Shown here: positions 57,682 to 64,000 of the stretch, one piece after another
How the letters are laid out: each line of letters starts with the position of its first letter
Numbering within the stretch: position 1 is the stretch's first letter
From: Stenopsyche tienmushanensis
Lineage: Eukaryota; Arthropoda; Insecta; Trichoptera; Stenopsychidae
Direction: 5' to 3'
Length of the DNA stretch: 64,000 bases
Assembly: GCA_008973525.1 (NCBI GenBank)
Contig: WACJ01000520.1
Location: 496,001-560,000 of the forward strand
Made by a program: the position numbers and the translations under genes
The notes under the pieces: generated by a model
What the model saw: the letters and a program-made list of their open reading frames with translations, nothing else
Database searches by the model: none
What the model was told of the DNA's origin: nothing

Positions 57682-59269
57682 ACGAAACCAGAATCACCTT
57701 TTCCAATATACCAATTATATATGTATATCTATATTTGATTATTGTTTTTATTATCTAGTTTTAATTAAAAATATATATTATTACTTTGCGCGAAAAAAAA
57801 GAAAAAGCTAATTAAGGAAATATTGTAGATGACGAAGAGTGAAATAGTGAACCAGTGGTTTACAAGACAAATAGTGAAACTCCAAGCGACAGTTGGTTGA
57901 AAAGAGAGGGAAAATCGTCTCAGTAGCACTTTTTATATATTACACAAACACAGTTTAATCTTTCAGCTAACAATTTCCACTGTGTGAAAAGCGAAATGGA
58001 GAAAAAGACAAACACTGGCATAGTGCGAGCCTTTAGAGAACGGAAGAAAGCGATTAAGCCGCCAAGAAAAGCGCCAACAAGTACCTTGGAAAGTAGAGAG
58101 TATCATGGAAAAAGCAATGCATAAAATTGACTTTTCCCAGTTCAAAACATTGCAAATAGCTTATCAAAAACTCTCTACACTCTATTTATCATCTATTTCA
58201 ATTCATTTAATTAACATGAACTTTGAAACATCGTCCGTTTATCACAGCTGAAAATAGCTTTAGTTCAGTTTCGAGTGTCGCAAAAAAACTTGGCATAATG
58301 TAAATAAAGGATCTCCGTTTTGCATTTAAGTTAGCGATAACTGGTAACCGGCAACTAAGTCAGCTCAGTTTGCGGTTAACTTCCAACAGTTACCGCTCTA
58401 GCTTCGCAACTTTGGACGTTAAATATAATTTGTACCTTAACTGTTATCTTCTTGTCGCCCCAGAAGTGCCGAACCGTTGAATGCTTTCGATGAAAACATG
58501 ATATTATTAGACCGCCGATAAAAATAGACACGTCCAATACAACGCAGTAATACTGCGCCTTGTTAAACGATTTTATGCAATTGTATAAACATGCAAGTAA
58601 AATACGAAAAAATACTTACCGTCGACGATTTATATTAAAATATGATCAAGCGGATGATTAGCAAATTGCAATAATTACCTGCAAAATAAATATAAAAAAT
58701 CGATTAGAATATTGTAACAATATTTTAAATTTGAATTATCAAAATATGAATTCAATGTTGGTGTTTCCTACTCGCGATGGACACATCTCCCAGCCTATCA
58801 TCTTTGATGACAATTTTAAATTAATAAAACTGCTTGCGGCTATCGCAGGTGTTGGTAATCTCAGACCTGTTAAATTTCAATTTCAGTCCCTAATTTCAAA
58901 TATATCCATTAAAATTTTAATATGGACCAAAACGAGCCACTTTTTCAGTCGTCATGTCATAATTTTGGTAGGCATGCTTTATGCAGTTAACACCATAATA
59001 TTGCATTAAATGCATTTGGTGACAACATACAATGCTATGCCATCATATACACGACTTGATATGATACATTTATTTTTGCTATGATATTGTCTTCAGCTTG
59101 GAGCTCTTCTTACACTCTATAATATGGCATACCTCATGCTGTCGATCAAAGCCTTTTGTATAGTTTTTGTAAGCAATACCCACTTATAAATAGACTTTGG
59201 TATCTCAAAACCTTGGTTGAATTTTGTACGGTCCTTTAATAACAAGCCTATTATTTTAATTAAAAAATT
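57682..59269. other. Unassigned DNA
   Basis: No gene recognised. The stretch 58300-58460 is more balanced in composition. A 92-codon frame at 58731-59009 is unsupported. Confidence 0.4.
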
Positions 59270-59370
59270 GATGAATGTTAAATATTGTGTGCTATCAAAA
59301 GTGTTCATTTATTGATATACAAACTTTGTACATGCTGCGCGGTCCTGATAAGTGGATTTATTCATCTTAT
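59270..59370 (+). repeat. Sequence shared with the interior of element B
   Basis: AATATTGTGTGCTATCAAAA with GTGTT, CATTTATT, a TGTACATGCTGCG block and AAGTGGATTT align in order with 55080-55190 (AATATTGTGTGCTATCAACA, CATTTATT, TGTTACACGCTGCG, AAGTGGATTT). Clearly related but diverged with indels. Either an independent repeat captured by element B or a fragment left by another copy of it. Confidence 0.6.
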
Positions 59371-61631
59371 CGTCATTAGTGGTGTACATACAAATATAGC
59401 ATGTATGTAAAGGCCGAATTTAAAATTGACTTACTCATCAAAGGATTAATATCGACACGATAACAAAATAAATAAAATACGTGGGACTTTAAGCTTTCAA
59501 CTAATTTTATGCATTGCTTTATTTCCATTTGTTAACGGAAATGGTTAGCTAAAAGATTACGCTGTGTTGTATAATATATAATAAAATATGAAGAGCACGG
59601 AGAGGCTACAGACGACTCTCCTTCTCTTTCCAACTACTGGTTAGATTCGGACAAAAAGAAGCGAAGCGCTGCGTATGCTCATAGCCATAGGTTTATGAGA
59701 TCTAGAGATTGGAAACGATTCGTCCTCTTTATTCTCTCTTCTGAAATCAGATAAGGGGAAGTGTTTCACTTTTCGTGATATTTAGGGAAATTTGTCTAAC
59801 CGCATCTATAGAAGTTTCACTTCAAAAATACAAGGACAAGAAGAACATCAAATAGAAGGCCTTGGGGAGAAGCATATGAAAAACTTCACTTTGTGACGTT
59901 AACAGCATTATTTTCCATTGACTTCTATATCGTTTTGAAAGGGCCGAACTGAGAGGGTCAACCTGAAATTGGAAAGCACTCAGTCTCTAATTCGATCGGG
60001 TCAGTTGCACGTGGACAGGGAGACACTCTCGGTTGGTGTAGGAGCGATCCGAGATGCACATAAGCGTCACGTATGTCTTCAACCTACCCCGGTAACGCCC
60101 TAGCGAGAAAAGGAGGGACTTGACTCTTTGCACTCCAGAAAGCCCTTTCCAGTAGAATCAAAAAGGTCGTCTAAAATAGTTTTAGTTCCACTGTTTCCCA
60201 AATAAAAAATACTCAGTCTTTACAAACCTCCCACACTACCTATCAAGACGGTCGCGAAAGCGTTCATCAATACGTTCATTCAGGAAACCCGCTGGATGAG
60301 CATTCGAAATGAAACTCAGAAGTTATGCTACCTTCAATATCGAGCGAATGATGAGTTGAATGTATGATACAGACGAAATAGATATAACCCCTTTCTGTGA
60401 ATGGATATTGAAGAGGTTCATAGTTCTGCAGTAGATTGTTTGTGGCTGCACTATGATGATGATGCATATAATATCAAGGAAACTTGAATATGAATTAATG
60501 TTTTGGTTTTTAACTACTGTTGTTATTTGATGTTCTTGTTTACAATTTTCGTCTACAAGTCTTTATTAAAAACACGTTCACATTATCAAATATTCAATAT
60601 TTATAAAATATTAAACCACACGATTGATATGATCAGTCATATATGCCAGTATTGAACCGATTTATGACATTCTTAGACAAAGAACTTGAGATATTAAGAA
60701 TATTTATTTGTATCAACGGAAATCAATTTGTATTTAATCTAGAGATTTGTTAGCATTTTTGCAAAACAATCAGATTAATTTAGTTAGTCATAAACACATA
60801 AGAACAATTGAGCGACGCATCAATAGGTGCGCTTTAAAAGGATTATGGCATTATTTGTTATGAATATCATCTTAATTATTTGACTGCAATACAACTCGTT
60901 TGTCACTTGAGCCTTCCTCCAACGTTCATTAAATAACGTCTTTCATCTCATATTTGAGCAAGCAAAGCTGTCTCTCATCGCTGTAGTTTTCGCGTGGCTC
61001 TCTAAAAGAAAAGCACCGAGGAAAAATCTCCAACAAAAAGGATAATATGCTTTAATGTGATATTCCAAAGGTATTTTCACGACCTTTTTCAGCTTCACAG
61101 CCGGTTGTAGCGGTTAAAAGGCAGCGTTACAAGTATTCAGCGTGGCTCGGTGGATTAAACGTCTGCGTTGCGCATTAACCCTTTCACGGGGGCAAAACGC
61201 CACCAGGGCCATTAGAGTTTCCACCTACAACCCCATTTCTCTTGTGTAATCACTCCTCTGTCCCTCCCCCCCAGCCGAGCAATTGCACGCCGGTTTACAG
61301 GTTATTACACCGGGAGCAAGACAGTTACGAGGCATTAAATCCTCGCTACACTAACCTAGCCCAACTTCAATTATGCGTAAAGTCTGCTGCGAATGATGCA
61401 AACCTCATTGCGAATTATGACGGATGATGAATGACGATGCGCTTCATGTACTCTCCATTTCGCACAAATTACCATTTGCATCCATCCACGTCATGAACAT
61501 TTCAATTCACTAAATTCACAGGCGACTGTCAAAATTATTCCATGGCAATAATTCAAAATTATTGGCAACCCAACCGAATAGTTTTATCCATTATATTATT
61601 CCCATTTGGATTAATAAAAAAGGGGTTGGGG
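59371..61631. other. Unassigned DNA with a GC-richer island at 61080-61440
   Basis: No gene recognised. The island 61080-61440 contains a pyrimidine run ending in CCCCCCCAG (61266-61275) that resembles a splice acceptor, and a 61-codon frame at 61242-61427, but no protein family is evident. 59580-60150 is also more balanced in composition. The rest is AT-rich. Confidence 0.35.
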
Positions 61632-61749
61632 GCCAACGACACGCGGTGTTCCCAAGCGGTCACCCATCCAAGTACTGACCGCGCCCAATGTTGCTTAACT
61701 TCGGTGATCGGACGAGAACCGGTGCTTTCAACGTGGTATGGTCGTTGGC
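61632..61749 (-). rRNA. 5S ribosomal RNA gene (copy 7)
   Basis: 118-base core identical to copies 1, 2, 5, 6 and 8. The T run (A run at 61616-61621) is a little further downstream than in the others, after CCCCCAACCCC. The upstream flank is of the copy 1 type. Confidence 0.95.
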
Positions 61750-61950
61750 GTTGCGCTGTTCTAACCAATAGGGTCACATACACCAAAAAATATTTTAAAT
61801 AAAAAATAAACTAGTGATATCAAGCTTAAGTTGCGCCAAGAGCTTCCCAAGTACTAAATCCGCCACTGAGTGCAAATTATGACATATTGTCAAGTAGAAA
61901 GATTATAAAATAAAATATAAGAAAGAGAAAAAAAAGCTAAGAAGAAAACG
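61750..61950 (-). repeat. 5S upstream flank, type shared with copy 1
   Basis: Homologous over about 200 bases to 3271-3475; see that entry. Together these two copies define a third interior type next to the 5S module, besides those of elements A and B. No matching inverted partner is found near either copy, so these are single-arm instances. Confidence 0.75.
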
Positions 61951-62131
61951 AATTACTGATTACATATTAGAATATTGGAATATTCACTTCATCTGTGTTG
62001 GTTGTTTATTTTATCAAAACTTTTTTATTTGAACGAAAATAGGTGATAATTTATAATTCGACCCCCACTGATTCCAAATCTGAAATGAAAAAAAACTATA
62101 TCATCCATTTTTTCCCTGGATTTCAGTTTTT

Positions 62132-62330
62132 GTCTATATATTTAAAAAATATAATAGTTTGTTCGGGAACTATACATTCCTATACCATTCATCCGATTGC
62201 GATGAAACTTTGGGGAGTTATTTCGCGCACCTTCGTGGATGTTATAGAATTAATACAAGTATTATTTGTGTACGCAATTTGTTACGCGAAACGCTCGGCG
62301 AATGCACCATGTTTACGCATATCGCTCTAG
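62132..62330 (+). mobile_element. Helitron-like 5' terminal fragment
   Basis: TCTATATATTTAAAAAATAT, then CATTCCTATACCATTCATCC, GATTGCGATGAAACTTTGGG and GCGCACCTTCGTGGATGTTA match the minus strand of 11893-12099 along about 200 bases. The downstream part (62330-62450) carries GAGACAGTCGATCTTCGAGG, similar to GACAGTCGGTCTTCGAGACG at 4426 near the end of the RTE fragment. No coding region for a helicase. Confidence 0.45.
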
Positions 62331-62467
62331 TGAAATTAAGCTTGGACGGCGGAGACGGGAAGATGAAGGATGCGCGCGCAACACGGCAGTTGAACCACGC
62401 TCACGGAAGAGAGGGAGACAGTCGATCTTCGAGGCAAGATTGAAGATTTTTTTAATAATAATATTTT

Positions 62468-62697
62468 TTAAAAAAAATATATATAGGATCGATTTTGACT
62501 GTTTAATTAAGAAATTTCATGCAAAAAAACAGCAGTCAGCAGACTACTGTTGGAACTTCAAGAAATAGGTGTTCGGTGACAGTTGCAAATGGAGAATTCA
62601 TGAAAGAAATTTTAAAAATGTGAGTAAAATAGTAGAGTGTTTTTGCATGAAATTTCTTCATTGAACAGTCAAAATCGGTCCTATATATATTTTTTTT
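62468..62697. repeat. Short inverted-repeat element
   Basis: The left arm 62468-62528 (ATATATATAGGATCGATTTT, GACTGTTTAATTAAGAAATT, TCATGCAAAAA) pairs with the right arm 62640-62697 at about 90% by eye, around a loop of about 110 bases. A MITE-like hairpin with no coding content; only one copy in the window. Confidence 0.65.
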
Positions 62698-62892
62698 ATA
62701 TTTCATATTTTCGTTTAAAGGAGTATTCCATTGATTATCAGTGTGATAAGAAGAACAGCTCGAAATCAAAGAACAGATTTAAAAATATCCTATGCATGAT
62801 GTCGACTATAAAAGAAATGTTTACAAAACTAATCCCTTCTACATATGTGCTCATCTAGCAGCTGTTCTATTGATCTATGCTATTTTCATTTG

Positions 62893-63089
62893 TAAAATTA
62901 ATTTACGCTCTAATTGAACGCTTCGCGCAAACATGTCCCTAGGATAAAAGTAAGAAAATATCCATGCAATAAAAACAACTCAAAAATGCATAATAACACA
63001 TGAAAGTATAATATTAATTGAATCAATTGTTAAATTTTGAATAATTAAAAAAAAACTAAAAATGTATTTTTAAAAAAAATAGGGGCCAA
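62893..63089. repeat. Tandem near-duplication, unit 1, ending in a 5S stub
   Basis: TTTACGCTCTAATTGAACGC TTCGCGC near 62900, then AAAAACAACTCAAAAATGCA, and at the end TTTTTAAAAAAAATAGGGGC CAAC (63064-63089) parallel unit 2 at 63248-63436 in the same order. GGGGCCAAC at 63081-63089 corresponds to the junction of the T run with the 3' end of 5S, but the rest of 5S is missing. Confidence 0.55.
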
Positions 63090-63239
63090 CATAAAATTTA
63101 TAAAAACAGTAAAAATAATTTCAAATCACTGTGTTTGTATGATATAGAAAAGAGTATCATAATTAAGACATTTTTTATTAATTTGCAATAGGTTTTCATA
63201 TCCACCACTATCAAAATTATGTAATACATGTATCGAAAT

Positions 63240-63428
63240 ATGCAAACAAATTTACGCGGTAATTGAATGCTTCGCGCTAAAAAAAAAACAAAATTAAATA
63301 CATATAAGGAAATATCACTACAGTGGTTTTGACTCAAAAATACAAATTAAAACATAAATGTTGTGAGTTATTGTGGGTTAAAATGTGGTCGGTAGTATTT
63401 TAAATGAAATATTTTTAAAAAAAGTGGG
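63240..63428. repeat. Tandem near-duplication, unit 2, leading into 5S copy 8
   Basis: TTTACGCGGTAATTGAATGC TTCGCGC at 63251, GACTCAAAAATACAAATTAA and TATTTTTAAAAAAAGTGGGG parallel unit 1 about 345 bases earlier. Here the 5S gene is complete and follows directly. This downstream flank of 5S differs from those in elements A and B. Confidence 0.55.
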
Positions 63429-63546
63429 GCCAACGACACGCGGTGTTCCCAAGCGGTCACCCATCCAAGTACTGACCGCGCCCAATGTTGCTTAACTTCG
63501 GTGATCGGACGAGAACCGGTGCTTTCAACGTGGTATGGTCGTTGGC
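63429..63546 (-). rRNA. 5S ribosomal RNA gene (copy 8)
   Basis: 118-base core identical to the other standard copies. T run: A run at 63417-63423. Unlike all others, the upstream flank is AAGCATTATGG (read on plus), without the CAGCGCAAC element, so the homology ends exactly at the first base of 5S. If the upstream element matters for transcription this copy may be weak. Confidence 0.95.
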
Positions 63547-64000
63547 AAGCATTATGGAAATATTTAATGTATTTAAAATATTTATCTATTTATTTATTTT
63601 AAATTTATTAATTAAAAAAATATTAAGCATATTTTCAAACCACATAAAAAATATTTTTTGAGATTACGTGAATTAAAAGGTAATTCTATATGAATGAGGG
63701 CTAGCAAAATAAAGCATATTATTTTTTTATTACAATTTTTTAAGTTTTAATATTCAAAATTTTATGCGTGACTCTCGCGCGGTAACTTTATTCCGCTTAT
63801 ATAAGGTTCAATTTAAAAAATCCCAAATTTTTGCAGTACGCTATGCTTGGCAACCATTTTTTACAATTTCGGGGACCACCGATTTACGATCTCGCGGACC
63901 TTAAGAACCGATGTACTATCCAAATATAATACTGAATAAAAATAAAATATTCAATCAATTATGCCAATTGTTCGTTTAAAATTTAATATATTTATGTTAA
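63547..64000. other. AT-rich DNA with a possible hAT-type end
   Basis: No gene. At 63850-63920 the minus strand reads ATCGGTTCTTAAGGTCCGCG, then GATCGTAAATCGGTGGTCC, which resembles the GGTTCTYAA-GGTCCGCG start of some hAT elements. No partner end in the window. Confidence 0.35.

Noticed and set aside
62893..63436. CRISPR-like or satellite array from the repeated units near 5S copy 8
   Set aside because: Only two units, about 345 bases apart with strong divergence, which is a tandem duplication and not an array.

Overview
The window is nuclear DNA from an AT-rich, repeat-laden animal genome, most likely an arthropod and probably an insect. Three things support this: 5S rRNA genes of arthropod type with RNA polymerase III signals; a spliced exon of the Dscam cell-adhesion family; and a transposon set typical of insect genomes (several mariners, Tigger/pogo, piggyBac-like, a Kolobok-like element with TTAA ends, RTE-clade LINEs, hAT-like ends, Helitron-like fragments and LTR fragments). 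There are no operons, bacterial genes or CRISPR arrays, and no complete protein-coding gene.

The most striking content is a set of seven full-length 5S rRNA sequences (118 bases each) plus one decayed piece, scattered on both strands. Four of them lie in two long inverted-repeat elements: A (about 4530-5811) and B (about 54241-55711). In each, a 5S gene sits inside each arm, transcribed outward, with conserved sequence on both sides. The interior differs: A contains a broken Tigger transposase whose 5' end is itself duplicated in inverse orientation, while B contains unrelated sequence. Two more copies (3153 and 61632) share a third flank. The last (63429) sits beside a tandem near-duplication whose other unit ends in a 9-base stub of 5S. 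The 5S core is the same base for base in six copies and differs at one base in the seventh, while flanks have drifted, so conversion or selection is acting on the 5S part.

Layout. 1-3150: decayed mariner, then unassigned DNA. 3150-5810: 5S copy, RTE reverse transcriptase fragment, element A. 5810-11540: no genes, one small TIR element, a GC-richer island. 11545-11719: Dscam-type Ig1 exon on the minus strand with good splice sites, the one convincing host coding exon. 11838-13850: decayed 5S, Helitron-like fragment, small TIR elements. 13850-20520: mainly unassigned. 20525-28120: piggyBac remnant, twin palindromes, two Tigger remnants. 30095-34655: LTR fragment, then a nest of a mariner interrupted by a Kolobok-like element and abutted by a second mariner. 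35965-47860: Helitron-like repeats, an LTR with primer-binding-site-like sequence, two mariners, an internally deleted piggyBac-like element, more LTR and TIR sequence. 47860-54240: unassigned. 54241-57700: element B, hAT-like end, long RTE fragment, an orphan ORF. 59270-64000: more repeats and the last 5S copies.

No genes here work together as a pathway. If the Dscam exon is live, much of the window is probably intron or flank of that gene, filled by transposons. All transposase and reverse transcriptase reading frames are broken or truncated.
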